Below, piece after piece: positions 50,358 to 59,165 of a stretch of DNA of 64,000 nt (position 1 is the stretch's first letter; every line of letters starts with the position of its first letter). Source of the stretch: JAJECS01 sp965262745 (GTDB lineage Bacteria; Chloroflexota; UBA11872). Location of the stretch: the NCBI GenBank assembly GCA_965262745.1, contig OZ253558.1, positions 2,232,001 through 2,296,000 on the forward strand, given 5' to 3'. Under the pieces are notes generated by a model. That model searched no databases. It worked only from the letters and a program-made list of their open reading frames with translations, and was not told the origin of the DNA. A program made the position numbers and the translations under genes.

Positions 50358-52817
50358 GTGAACGACCGCCTAAATAAGTTCACCGAGCGCGCGAAAAAGG
50401 TCTTGGTCTTCGCCCAAGACGAGGCCACGCGGTTCAACCACAACTACATCGGCACCGAGCACTTGCTGCTCGGCCTGGTGCGCGAGGGCGAGGGCATCGC
50501 CGCGCAGGTGCTCACCAACCTGGGCGTCGAGCTCAACAAGGTGCGCAACGCGGTGGAGTTCATCATCGGCCGCGGCGAGCGCATGGTGGTCGGCGATATC
50601 AGCCTGACGCCCCGCGCCAAGCGGGTCATCGAGCTCTCCATCGAGGAAGCGCGGCGTCTCGGCCACAACTACATCGGCACCGAGCACTTGCTGCTCGGCC
50701 TGGTGCGCGAGGGCGAGGGCATCGCCGCCGGCGTGCTCGAAAGCCTTGGCGTCAATCTCGAGAAGGTGCGGGCGCAGGTCGTGCAGCTGGTCAGTCAGAA
50801 CCCGACTGAGCGGGGCCGTGGGGAGGGCAAAAAGCGCACCTCCAAGACGCCCGTGGCGGATCAGATGGGCATCGACCTCACGGCGGCGGCCCGCGCCGGC
50901 AAGCTGGATCCGGTGATCGGGCGGCACGACGAAGTCGAGCGCGTGATCCAGATCCTGAGCCGGCGAACCAAGAACAATCCGGCGCTGATCGGCGACCCCG
51001 GCGTGGGCAAGACGGCCATCGTCGAGGGCCTGGCGCAGCGGATCGTGGCGGGCGACGTGCCCGAGTCGCTCCGCGGCCGGCGGCTGCTCACGCTGGATAT
51101 GGGCGCGCTCGTTGCCGGCACCAAATACCGGGGCGAGTTCGAGGAGCGGCTCAAGAAAATCATCGACGAGCTCAAGGCGGCCAGCGACTGCGCCCTGTTC
51201 ATCGACGAGTTGCACACCGTGGTTGGGGCGGGCGCGGCCGAAGGCGCGGTGGACGCCGCCAATATCCTCAAGCCGTCGCTGGCCCGCGGCGAGCTGCAGG
51301 TCATCGGCGCCACTACACTGGACGAGTACCGCAAGTACGTCGAGCGCGACTCGGCGCTTGAGCGCCGCTTCCAGCCAGTCACTGTGCGCGAGCCGTCGAT
51401 CGACGAAACCATCGCGATCCTGACCGGCGTGCGTCCGCGCTACGAGGAACACCACCGGGTGCGCATCACCGACGACGCGGTCAAGGCCGCCGCCGAGCTG
51501 GCCGGACGCTACGTGACGGACCGCTTTCTCCCCGACAAGGCAATCGACGTGATGGACGAGGCGGCGGCAAAGGTCAAGATTCGCCACAGCATGCCCCCGC
51601 GCGCCATTCGCGAGTTGGAAACCAAGCTCGAGCAAATCGCCGGCGACAAGGCGCGCACGATCACCGAGCAGCGCTTTGAAGACGCCAACGAGCTGCGGCA
51701 ACACGAGCAGCAGCTGCGAATTGCCCTCAACGAAGCGCGCGCATCCTGGTCGTCCGAACAGGGTGAGGGGCCGCCCTCCGTTAGCGAGGACGAGGTCGGC
51801 CAGGTCGTCGCCATGTGGACCGGGATTCCGGTCACGCGCATCCGCCAAGAGGAGTCGGAGCGACTGCTGCACATGGAAGACGCGCTCGCGCGCCGAATCG
51901 TCAGTCAGCAGGAGCCGATCCACGCCGTCGCCAGCGCCGTGCGGCGCGCGCGCGCCGGGCTCAAAGACCCCCAACGGCCGATCGGGGCCTTCATGTTTCT
52001 CGGTCCAACCGGCGTCGGCAAGACGCTGCTGGCCCGCGCGCTGGCCGAGTTCATGTTCGGCAGCGAGGACGCCCTGATCCGCATCGACATGTCGGAGTAC
52101 ATGGAGCGGCACGCGGTCTCGCGCCTCGTGGGCGCGCCGCCGGGCTACGTGGGCTATGAGGAGGGCGGCCAACTCACGGAGGCCGTCCGCCGCCGGTCCT
52201 ACGCCGTGATCCTGCTCGACGAAGTCGAAAAGGCGCACCCCGAGGTGTTCAACATCCTGCTGCAGCTCATGGACGACGGTCGGTTGACCGACTCCAAAGG
52301 CCGCACGGTGGACTTTCGCAACACCATCATCATCATGACCTCGAACGTCGGCGCGCAGCACATCAAGCGCGGCGCGGCACTTGGGTTCCATTCCGACGAG
52401 GGCGATCAGGCCGACGAGTCCCGCTACAAGGCCATGCGGAGCAAGGTGCTCGCCGAGCTCAAGAAGCTCTTCCGGCCGGAATTCCTCAACCGCGTCGACG
52501 GCACCGTCGTCTTCCACGCGCTGACGCTCAACGATGTCGAGGCCATCGTGGATCTCGAGCTCGGCCGGGTGCGCCTGCAGCTGTCCGAGCACGAACTCGA
52601 ATTGGAGGTCACGCCCGGGGCCAAATCGCTGCTGGCCGAGAAGGGCTACGACCCAGACTTCGGGGCCCGACCGCTGCGGCGCGTGATCCAGAATCTCATC
52701 GAGGACCCGTTGGCCGAGGAGTTGCTGCGCGGCGCCTTTGCCACCGGCTCGAAAGTGATCGTGGACCGTGCCGGCGACGAGCTCGACATCACGACCCGAG
52801 CCCCTGTCAGCGCCTGA
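50358..52817 (+). CDS. clpC: ClpC-type AAA+ unfoldase
   Basis: This ATP-driven unfoldase feeds substrates to ClpP. From GTG 50358 the 819 residues have two N-domain repeats (both with NYIGTEHLLLGLVREGEG), ATPase 1 (GDPGVGKT), a short middle domain with UVR-like motif (RFEDANELRQHEQQLR), ATPase 2 (GPTGVGKT) and the D2 end. The middle and N-domains mark ClpC, not ClpA or ClpB. No McsA/McsB genes are seen here. It sits directly before radA (63 bp), as in Gram-positive bacteria. Confidence 0.95.
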   Translation: MNDRLNKFTERAKKVLVFAQDEATRFNHNYIGTEHLLLGLVREGEGIAAQVLTNLGVELNKVRNAVEFIIGRGERMVVGDISLTPRAKRVIELSIEEARRLGHNYIGTEHLLLGLVREGEGIAAGVLESLGVNLEKVRAQVVQLVSQNPTERGRGEGKKRTSKTPVADQMGIDLTAAARAGKLDPVIGRHDEVERVIQILSRRTKNNPALIGDPGVGKTAIVEGLAQRIVAGDVPESLRGRRLLTLDMGALVAGTKYRGEFEERLKKIIDELKAASDCALFIDELHTVVGAGAAEGAVDAANILKPSLARGELQVIGATTLDEYRKYVERDSALERRFQPVTVREPSIDETIAILTGVRPRYEEHHRVRITDDAVKAAAELAGRYVTDRFLPDKAIDVMDEAAAKVKIRHSMPPRAIRELETKLEQIAGDKARTITEQRFEDANELRQHEQQLRIALNEARASWSSEQGEGPPSVSEDEVGQVVAMWTGIPVTRIRQEESERLLHMEDALARRIVSQQEPIHAVASAVRRARAGLKDPQRPIGAFMFLGPTGVGKTLLARALAEFMFGSEDALIRIDMSEYMERHAVSRLVGAPPGYVGYEEGGQLTEAVRRRSYAVILLDEVEKAHPEVFNILLQLMDDGRLTDSKGRTVDFRNTIIIMTSNVGAQHIKRGAALGFHSDEGDQADESRYKAMRSKVLAELKKLFRPEFLNRVDGTVVFHALTLNDVEAIVDLELGRVRLQLSEHELELEVTPGAKSLLAEKGYDPDFGARPLRRVIQNLIEDPLAEELLRGAFATGSKVIVDRAGDELDITTRAPVSA
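50438..50503 (+). repeat. 66-bp perfect direct repeat inside clpC, copy 1
   Basis: This stretch is identical at every base to 50663-50728, including all synonymous positions. It encodes the core of the first N-domain repeat. Confidence 0.95.
50663..50728 (+). repeat. 66-bp perfect direct repeat inside clpC, copy 2
   Basis: Second copy, 225 bp (75 codons) after the first, in the same frame. It encodes the core of the second N-domain repeat. Confidence 0.95.
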
Positions 52818-52880
52818 TCGGGCTCGCGCGTCGCGGCGCCGGCGCGCCAACGCTCCCCAACTCGTCCGGCGCTAGCCCCG

Positions 52881-54215
52881 ATGGCTAAGCCTCGCGCGAG
52901 CTACATCTGCGAGACCTGCGATGCGCGCCACCAGCAGTGGAGCGGCCAGTGCGGGTCGTGCGGCGCCTGGAATAGCATCGTCGAGCACCGCGCGCCGAGC
53001 GCGGCGCCGTCCTCCGCGTCCGTGGCCGCCGTGCCCTTGGGCGCGGTCCAGGACGACAGCGCCGCACGGCGCTCGACCGGCATGGTCGAGTTCGACCGTG
53101 TGCTCGGCGGCGGCCTGGTCGCCGGCGCGCTGGTCCTCATCGGCGGCGATCCCGGCATCGGCAAGTCCACGCTCGTGCTCCGCGCGGCCGCCGCGCTGGG
53201 CACCGACCGGCGCCCGGTGCTGTACGCGGCGGCCGAAGAGTCGCCGCAGCAACTTCGCATGCGCGCCAGCCGCATGGGGCTCGAAGCGAGCGCCATCCAC
53301 ATCTACCCCGATACCGAGATCGGCGGCGCGCTGAGCGAGGCACAGCGCCTGCGCGCGGGTTTGATCGTCGTGGACTCGATTCAAACCGTGCGCGTCGAGG
53401 GCCTGGGCGCGGCCCCCGGCAGCGTGAGCCAGGTGCGCGAGGCCACGATGCAGATCATGCAGTTCGCCAAGACCTCCCAGACGCCGGTGCTGCTGGTGGG
53501 GCACGTCACCAAGGAAGGCACGGTGGCCGGACCGCGCACGCTCGAGCACATCGTGGACACCGTCCTCTATCTGGAAGGCGACGACTTCCACGCACAGCGC
53601 CTGCTGCGCTCGGTAAAAAACCGCTTTGGCCCGACGTTCGAAGTGGCGGTGTTTGAGATGCGCGGCGATGGGCTGCGCGAGGTGCCGAATCCATCGGCGT
53701 TGTTCCTCGCCGAGCGCGACGCTCGCGCCCCGGGCTCAGCGGTGGCCGTGCCGCTGGAAGGCACGCGGCCGCTGGTCGTCGAGGTCCAGGCCTTGGCGGC
53801 GCCGACGGCCTATGCCCTGCCCAAGCGGCTTGCCACGGGATTCGACCTCAACCGGCTCCATATGCTGCTGGCGGTGCTCGGCCGCCGTGCCGGGGTCCAG
53901 CTCGGCCAGCACGACGTGTATCTGAACGTGGTCGGCGGCCTGCGCCTGCGCGAACCCGCGGTTGACCTGGCCGTCGCCATCGCGATCGCGTCAAGCGCGC
54001 GCGACATAGCGACAGGGTCGCAGGTGGCTGCCATCGGCGAGATCGGGCTCTCGGGAGAGCTGCGCTCGGTGCCGTCGGCCGCCGTCCGCGTGCGCGAGGC
54101 GCAGCGTCTGGGCTTCACCCGCTGCCTGGTACCGGCCACCAGCGCCCGCAACGGCGCGCCCGAGGGCGTCGGCGCCGCCAACCTGGCCGAAGCGCTGGCG
54201 CTGGCGCTGCGATGA
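52881..54215 (+). CDS. radA: DNA repair protein RadA
   Basis: RadA is a RecA-like helicase of recombination intermediates. Its four-cysteine zinc finger uses C10, C13, C24 and C27 (YICETCDARH, QCGSCGAW). Walker A is GGDPGIGKST near 90-99, the RadA-specific KNRFG lies near 246, and the Lon-like C-terminal domain ends with IGLSGELRSV. At 444 residues it is of full length. It overlaps ispD by 4 bases. Confidence 0.95.
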   Translation: MAKPRASYICETCDARHQQWSGQCGSCGAWNSIVEHRAPSAAPSSASVAAVPLGAVQDDSAARRSTGMVEFDRVLGGGLVAGALVLIGGDPGIGKSTLVLRAAAALGTDRRPVLYAAAEESPQQLRMRASRMGLEASAIHIYPDTEIGGALSEAQRLRAGLIVVDSIQTVRVEGLGAAPGSVSQVREATMQIMQFAKTSQTPVLLVGHVTKEGTVAGPRTLEHIVDTVLYLEGDDFHAQRLLRSVKNRFGPTFEVAVFEMRGDGLREVPNPSALFLAERDARAPGSAVAVPLEGTRPLVVEVQALAAPTAYALPKRLATGFDLNRLHMLLAVLGRRAGVQLGQHDVYLNVVGGLRLREPAVDLAVAIAIASSARDIATGSQVAAIGEIGLSGELRSVPSAAVRVREAQRLGFTRCLVPATSARNGAPEGVGAANLAEALALALR

Positions 54216-54946
54216 CCGCGGGCCCCGTGGACGCGGTGGTCCTGGCCGCCGGCGGCGCGACCCGCATGGGCGGCCAGGACAAGCTGCTGGCGCCGCTGGG
54301 CGACGCGCCCCTAATCGTCTGGAGCCTGCGCGCCTTCGAGAGCGCGCCGGAAATTCGCGACGTAGTGGTGACGGCAAGTCCGGCGAACCGTGACGAGATT
54401 GCCGACGTCATTCGCGCGGCGCGACTGACCAAGGTCAGCTGCGTCGTGTTGGGCGGCGCGTCGCGCGCCGAGTCGGTCCTCCACGGACTCGAGACGCTCG
54501 CCGACGGCGGCGCGGAGCTTGTTGCCGTCCACGACGGGGCGCGCCCGTTCGTGACCCCGGCCATCATCGCGCACGGAATCCAGGCGGCGCGGGCGCACGG
54601 CGCGGCTGTGGCCGCCGTCCCGTCCGTCGACACGGTGAAGCTGGTGACGCCCGCCGGCCGCGTGGCGCGCACGCTGCCGCGCGAGCAAGTGTGGCTGGCC
54701 CAGACCCCCCAGATCGGACGCTTGGACGCCCTGCTCCAGGCCCACCGGCGAAACCGGGACCGCCTGGCGGCCTTCACCGATGACGTCGCCCTGCTGGAGC
54801 ACGAGGGCGTGCCGGTCCACGTTTTCGAGTCCGACGCTGGCAACGTCAAGATCACGCGGCCCGCGGACTTGCGCGCCGCGCAGGCCCGAGTGGCGGCGGG
54901 TCCCGGCTATCCTGACGCCATGCCCGCACAAGCTCAACAGCAGTGA
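54212..54946 (+). CDS. ispD: 2-C-methyl-D-erythritol 4-phosphate cytidylyltransferase
   Basis: Third enzyme of the MEP isoprenoid pathway: it joins MEP to CTP. AVVLAAGGATRMGGQDK is the CTP loop (with the usual G-R/T change), DGARPFVTP is the metal site, and TDDVALLEHEG is the substrate end. The C-terminus (SDAGNVKITRPADL) is in place. The ATG 54212 overlaps radA by 4 bases, and its stop overlaps the flavin reductase GTG. Its length (244 residues) is normal. Confidence 0.95.
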   Translation: MTAGPVDAVVLAAGGATRMGGQDKLLAPLGDAPLIVWSLRAFESAPEIRDVVVTASPANRDEIADVIRAARLTKVSCVVLGGASRAESVLHGLETLADGGAELVAVHDGARPFVTPAIIAHGIQAARAHGAAVAAVPSVDTVKLVTPAGRVARTLPREQVWLAQTPQIGRLDALLQAHRRNRDRLAAFTDDVALLEHEGVPVHVFESDAGNVKITRPADLRAAQARVAAGPGYPDAMPAQAQQQ

Positions 54947-55851
54947 CCGACGCCGCGGCCGCTCCACGGCGCCGGCGCCGCGACATTCGCGAGCGCATGG
55001 AGCGCGCGCGGCTGGCGACGTGGCAGCCGCTCGACGACCCCGATCTCGCGATCTTCACCATCGAGCGCCCCGACGGTGAGCCGTTCCCCGACTTCGAGGC
55101 TGGCCAGTACACGCAAATCGCGTTTTGGGACCAATCGGCGGATGACCCGCGCCCGCGCCAGTTTTCCATCGCCTCGGCGCCGCACGAGCGCACGTCGCTC
55201 GAACTCTACGTCATCCTAGTCCGCGACGCGGACGAGAACGGCAGCAATCGGGAAGGCGTCTTCACCGGCGCGCTCTGGCGCCACGCGCCGGGCGACGAGG
55301 TGCTGTACATGCCGCGCCCGGCCGGCCGCTTCGTGCCCTCGCGCACCACGCAGCGTGACCTGGTGTGCGCGGCCACCGGCACGGGGCTCGCGCCGTTCGT
55401 CTCAATGGCGCGCGGCTACTGGCATGCCTGTCAGCGCGACGGCCAAGCGCCCCCGCGGCGCCTCACGATCTTGCACGGGGTGTCCTACGCCAGCCAGTTG
55501 GGCTATCGGACCGAGCTGGAGGCGCTGGCCGCCGACGCCGGATTCGACCTGCTCTACGTGCCCGTGGTCAGCCGCCCCACCCAAGACCCAGGCTACGAGG
55601 AGCACATGGGGCGGGGACGGCTCAACGACGTGCTGCGGTCGCTCTGCGGCGAGCCCGCGATCGGCAGAGTGGAGCCCTACCTTCCCGCCGAGATCCATGA
55701 GCAACTGCGCGAGCGCCTGACGGTGGCCGACGGCGCCGCCTACCTGTGCGGCAATCCGGGCATGATCAGCGACGTGAAAGACGTGCTCGCGCGCCAGGGG
55801 TTCCCCACCACCGGCCGCGAGTCCCAGGTGATCACGGAGGACTACTGGTAA
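54943..55851 (+). CDS. FAD/NAD(P)-binding ferredoxin-reductase-type oxidoreductase
   Basis: The protein is 302 residues from the GTG at 54943, coupled to ispD by GTGA. RQFSIASAP binds FAD, GTGLAPFVSMA binds NAD(P), and YLCGNPGMISDVKD is the end. ATITEDYW-like ending (QVITEDYW) is as in ferredoxin-NADP reductases. Its place between ispD and ispF is unusual, so it may supply electrons to the Fe-S steps of the same pathway (IspG/IspH) through a ferredoxin or flavodoxin. That is a guess. Confidence 0.85.
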   Translation: MTDAAAAPRRRRRDIRERMERARLATWQPLDDPDLAIFTIERPDGEPFPDFEAGQYTQIAFWDQSADDPRPRQFSIASAPHERTSLELYVILVRDADENGSNREGVFTGALWRHAPGDEVLYMPRPAGRFVPSRTTQRDLVCAATGTGLAPFVSMARGYWHACQRDGQAPPRRLTILHGVSYASQLGYRTELEALAADAGFDLLYVPVVSRPTQDPGYEEHMGRGRLNDVLRSLCGEPAIGRVEPYLPAEIHEQLRERLTVADGAAYLCGNPGMISDVKDVLARQGFPTTGRESQVITEDYW

Positions 55852-56363
55852 GCGCGGCGGAGGCGTCAGAAACCCTGCCCGAGCTGCGCGTCGGCCAGGG
55901 CTACGACATCCATCGGCTCGAGCGCGGGCGGCCGCTGATGCTCGGGGGCGTACGGGTGCCGTCGGAGCATGGCGCCGTGGGGCACTCGGACGCCGACGTG
56001 CTGCTGCATGCCGTCGTGGACGCAATCCTGGGTGCGCTCAAAGCGGGCGACATCGGCCGCCGCTACCCGGACAGCGATCCCGCGCTGCGCGGGGCCGACA
56101 GCACACGATTCGCGCGCGAGACGGCGGCGTTGGCCCGCGCCGACGGCTGGGAACCGCTCAACGTCGACGCCACCGTGCTTCTGGAGCGACCCAAGCTCGC
56201 GGGGCACGCGCCCGCCATTGAGCAGCGCGTGGCCGAGAGCCTCGACATCGGCGTCGATCGCGTCAGTGTCAAGGCCGCCTCCAACGAGGGCCTGGACGCG
56301 GTGGGTCAAGGTCAAGCGATTGCCTGCCACGCTGTGGTCCTCCTGGTGCGGCGCCATCGGTAG
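55845..56363 (+). CDS. ispF: 2-C-methyl-D-erythritol 2,4-cyclodiphosphate synthase, unusual start
   Basis: IspF cyclises the MEP intermediate. It has RVGQGYDIHRL with the zinc aspartate and histidine, HSDADVLLHAVVDAILGA with the second, and KAASNEGLDAVGQGQAIACHAV at the end. There is no ATG, GTG or TTG between the upstream stop (55849-55851) and this core. CTG 55845, 4 bases behind GGAGG, is the best start. A GTG far upstream (55746) would add over 30 residues homologs lack. The end is near the CysRS gene. Confidence 0.85.
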   Translation: MVSAAEASETLPELRVGQGYDIHRLERGRPLMLGGVRVPSEHGAVGHSDADVLLHAVVDAILGALKAGDIGRRYPDSDPALRGADSTRFARETAALARADGWEPLNVDATVLLERPKLAGHAPAIEQRVAESLDIGVDRVSVKAASNEGLDAVGQGQAIACHAVVLLVRRHR

Positions 56364-56396
56364 AATTCGCCGCCGGCTCAGCCACGGTCATCCACG

Positions 56397-57860
56397 GTGA
56401 CGCTCCACATCTCGGACACGCGCACGGGGGAGAAGCGCCCGTTCACGCCGCGCGACGGGCCGGTGCGCATCTACGTCTGCGGCATGACGCCCAAGGCCCC
56501 GCCCCACGTCGGTCACGGCTTCATGTTCGTCCACATGGACGTGGTCCGGCGTTACCTGGAGCACCGCGGCTACGAGGTCCGGCATCTCCAGAATTTCACC
56601 GATATCGACGACAAGATCATCGACCGCGCGCGAGCCGCCGGGCAGGACCCGCTGGCCTACGCCGAGGCTCAGACCCGGGCGTACTTCGAGGTGCTCGACC
56701 GCCTGCGGGTGCGCCACGCCCACGAGTACCCGACAGTGACCGGCACCATGGCGGAGATCGTGGAGGCGGTGGCGCACCTCATCGACCGCGGCTATGCCTA
56801 TGCAACCTCGCAAGGCGTGTATTTCTCGGTGCCGGCCTTCCCGGACTACGGCTCGTTGTCCGGACGCGCGGAGGACGTGGGTGTCGAGGCCGGCGCGCGG
56901 GTCGAGGTGGACCCGGAGAAGCGTGATCCGCGCGACTTCGCGCTGTGGAAGCTGGCTCCGGCGGACGAGATCGGCTGGGACAGTCCCTGGGGGCGGGGGC
57001 GCCCCGGCTGGCACATCGAGTGCTCAACCATGATCCAGAAGGCGTTCGGCAGCCAGATCGATATCCACGGCGGCGGCGCCGACCTGATCTTTCCCCACCA
57101 CGAAAACGAGATCGCGCAGGCGGAAGCCGGCAGCGGCCACTCGCCATTTGTGCAGCACTGGCTCCACACGGGACTGTTGCAAACCGACGGCGAAAAAATG
57201 GCCCACTCGGCGGACAACTACACGACCCTGGCCGAGGTGCTTGAAGTCGTGGAGCCGGACGTGCTGCGGCTGTACTTCCTGTCGGTGCACTACCGCACGG
57301 CGATGGGGTTTTCCATGGAGGCTCTGCAGCCGTCGGCGGCCGCCTACGAGCGGCTGCGCGGCATCCTGCGCGCGCGCGGCGGAGATCCGTCGGGCGACGC
57401 GGCAACGCTGGCCGACGCCCAGCGCACGGCCCGAACCGAGTTCGATGCGGCGATGGATGACGATTTCAACGCCCCGCGCGCCATCGGCGCCCTGTTCGAG
57501 CTCGGCCGCTCCATCAACCGCTCCGCGCCGCTCGCGACGCCAGCCGCCGTGGCCGAGGCCCAGGCATGCGTGCGGGGGCTGCTGGGCGTGCTGGGCATCG
57601 AGGTGAGCGAAGGCGCGGCCGACGCCGCCGATGCGGCACCGTACATTGAGTTGCTCGTTGAGATTCGCAGTGCAGTTCGGGAGGCGCGACAGTGGGAGCT
57701 GGCCGACCGCATTCGCGACCGTCTCGCCGACCTCGACGTGGTCCTGGAAGACACCCCCGAGGGCACGGTTTGGCGGCGCACAGCCCCGGCCGACACGATA
57801 CCGGAGCCATCTGGGGCCGCCACCCTGTCCGCGAAGCGCTCGCCGCCGGCTACCGGCTGA
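56397..57860 (+). CDS. cysS: Cysteinyl-tRNA synthetase
   Basis: It joins cysteine to tRNA-Cys. From GTG 56397 it is 487 residues. C28 in YVCGMTP begins the zinc site, HVGH at 37-40 is the HIGH motif, and HIECSTM and FPHHENEIAQAE add the other zinc ligands. The KMSKS loop reads KMAHS at 267-271 (with Ala and His), a change in the usual lysine of the second half. The helical anticodon-binding domain is present (FDAAMDDDFNAPRAIGALF), so it is not the shorter MshC-type ligase. It overlaps the TrmH gene by about 90 bp. Confidence 0.9.
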   Translation: MTLHISDTRTGEKRPFTPRDGPVRIYVCGMTPKAPPHVGHGFMFVHMDVVRRYLEHRGYEVRHLQNFTDIDDKIIDRARAAGQDPLAYAEAQTRAYFEVLDRLRVRHAHEYPTVTGTMAEIVEAVAHLIDRGYAYATSQGVYFSVPAFPDYGSLSGRAEDVGVEAGARVEVDPEKRDPRDFALWKLAPADEIGWDSPWGRGRPGWHIECSTMIQKAFGSQIDIHGGGADLIFPHHENEIAQAEAGSGHSPFVQHWLHTGLLQTDGEKMAHSADNYTTLAEVLEVVEPDVLRLYFLSVHYRTAMGFSMEALQPSAAAYERLRGILRARGGDPSGDAATLADAQRTARTEFDAAMDDDFNAPRAIGALFELGRSINRSAPLATPAAVAEAQACVRGLLGVLGIEVSEGAADAADAAPYIELLVEIRSAVREARQWELADRIRDRLADLDVVLEDTPEGTVWRRTAPADTIPEPSGAATLSAKRSPPATG

Positions 57861-58663
57861 CGCGGCTGCTGGTCGCCCGCAGCGCCGCCGAGTCCACGGC
57901 GGAGCTGCGCGAGCTCGCGGGCGCGGCCGGCGTGCCGGTGGCCTTTGTGGACCCGGGCGAGCTTGACGCGCTGGCCTTCGGCGGCAACCACCAGAGCGTG
58001 GTTGCCACGCTCGCCCCGACCGCCGGCGTCGGCGTGCGCGAATTGCTGCAAGCCCGACCTGGACGCACGCAACCGCCCCTGATCCTGGCCGCCGACCAGG
58101 TCGAGGATGTCGGCAACTTGGGCTCGCTGCTCCGCACGCTCGAGGCCTGCGGTGGGGCCGGCGCCATCGTGCCGGCGCGGCGCAGCGCCGCGCTCACGGG
58201 CGGCCTGGCCCGCGCCTCAGCCGGTGCGAGCCTGCGCTCGACGGTGGTGACCGTGACCAACCTCGCGCGGGAGCTGAAGACTCTGCGATCCGGCGGCGTG
58301 CGCATCATCGGCCTCGACGCTGACGCCGATGGGCCGTTCGACGCTTTGGCCTACGACGCGCCATGCTGCATCGTCGTGGGCAGCGAGGCGCGTGGGATGC
58401 GGCCAAGCGTGCGGCAGGCGTGCGATGCGATCGTGGGCGTGCCACTGCGCAGCGGCATCGGATCGCTGAACGTGGCGGTCGCCGGTGCCATCGTCCTGCA
58501 CCACATCGCGCGCCAACGAACAGAGCGACCCATGCAAGACCGTCATTCCCGCGAGAGCGGGAATCCAGAAGCCGCAAGGGACACCTTGGCGGACAGCGGT
58601 TCCTCCCCGCAGCCCCCATCGCCCGGGCGTTCCGCAAGGGTTTCAACAGGCGAAACGCCGTGA
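57770..58663 (+). CDS. rlmB: SPOUT-family RNA 2'-O-methyltransferase (RlmB/TrmH type)
   Basis: It methylates a ribose in rRNA (or tRNA). The frame for IWGRHPVREAL starts within cysS; TTG 57770 is the only near start. Motifs are ALVDGI-like LAADQVEDVGNLGSLLRT, VGSEARGMRPSV and LRSGIGSLNVAVAGAIVLH, the SAM knot. The normal end falls at about 58510. The frame goes on through a REP palindrome (HSRESGNPEA) for about 40 more residues to 58663, so the tail was likely gained by repeat insertion. It overlaps folB by 4 bases. Confidence 0.85.
   Translation: MAAHSPGRHDTGAIWGRHPVREALAAGYRLTRLLVARSAAESTAELRELAGAAGVPVAFVDPGELDALAFGGNHQSVVATLAPTAGVGVRELLQARPGRTQPPLILAADQVEDVGNLGSLLRTLEACGGAGAIVPARRSAALTGGLARASAGASLRSTVVTVTNLARELKTLRSGGVRIIGLDADADGPFDALAYDAPCCIVVGSEARGMRPSVRQACDAIVGVPLRSGIGSLNVAVAGAIVLHHIARQRTERPMQDRHSRESGNPEAARDTLADSGSSPQPPSPGRSARVSTGETP
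58542..58568 (+). repeat. REP-type palindrome inside the rlmB tail
   Basis: ATTCCCGC-GAGA-GCGGGAAT is a perfect 8-bp stem, the common CGTCATTCCCGCG..GCGGGAATCCAG repeat. It is read through by the rlmB frame. Confidence 0.85.
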
Positions 58664-59031
58664 CCGGCGACGTCATCAGCCTGCGCGGCATGCTCTTCTT
58701 CGCCTACCACGGCGCCCGCGCCGAGGAGCGCACCCTCGGGCAGCGGTTCGTGGTGGACATGCACGTGCACGCCGATCTGCGCGCCGCCGGGCAGTCCGAC
58801 GGCGTGAGCGAGACCGTGAACTACAGCGAGCTCTACGCCGTCGCGCAGGACGTGATGCTGGGACCGCCGCGCAATCTGCTCGAATCGCTCGGCGAGCGCA
58901 TCGCCGCGCGCGTGCTGGCCGAGTTCCCCCGCGTCACCCGCGTGCGCGTGCGAATCGCCAAGCCCAGCGTGGCCATCGCCGGCTCCATCCTCGCCGAGGC
59001 CGCCGTCACCGTCGAGCGCGCGCGGGAGTAA
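58660..59031 (+). CDS. folB: Dihydroneopterin aldolase
   Basis: FolB makes 6-hydroxymethyl-dihydropterin in folate synthesis. From GTG 58660 (4-base overlap with rlmB) it is 123 residues. ISLRGMLFFAYHGARAEERTLGQ has the active-site glutamate-lysine region and the start helix, VSETVNYSELY is the pterin pocket, and LLESLGERIAARVLAEF is the second helix. In this family a lysine close to the end (RVRIAKPSVAI) is catalytic. Last gene of the long operon; a small hairpin is downstream. Confidence 0.9.
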   Translation: MTGDVISLRGMLFFAYHGARAEERTLGQRFVVDMHVHADLRAAGQSDGVSETVNYSELYAVAQDVMLGPPRNLLESLGERIAARVLAEFPRVTRVRVRIAKPSVAIAGSILAEAAVTVERARE

Positions 59032-59060
59032 GCCGCGTCACGCTGTCGCCGACACGAAAC

Positions 59061-59090
59061 CGTTCCCAAGACATTCGTGGGCACGGAACG
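59061..59090 (+). terminator. Weak hairpin after folB
   Basis: CGTTCC (59061-59066) and GGAACG (59085-59090) can pair around an 18-base loop with a nested CCCA/TGGG option. No T-run follows. Possible end of the operon transcript. Confidence 0.25.
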
Positions 59091-59165
59091 ATTCCACTGG
59101 ACGACGCGTAGTATTCACTAGGAGTACCTGGCAGCCGACGCCGTGAGCACGCGGGAGGCGGACCT

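Noticed and set aside
50370..52850. An open frame of 826 codons on the minus strand opposite clpC
   Set aside because: It is the mirror of a GC-rich coding frame (third-position GC makes stops rare), reads as low-complexity His/Leu/Ala text and has no motif or ribosome site.
56397..57860. MshC (cysteine:glucosaminyl-inositol ligase) in place of CysRS
   Set aside because: The YVCGMTP start is MshC-like, but the length (487) and C-terminal anticodon-binding domain fit CysRS, and it lies in a core operon.
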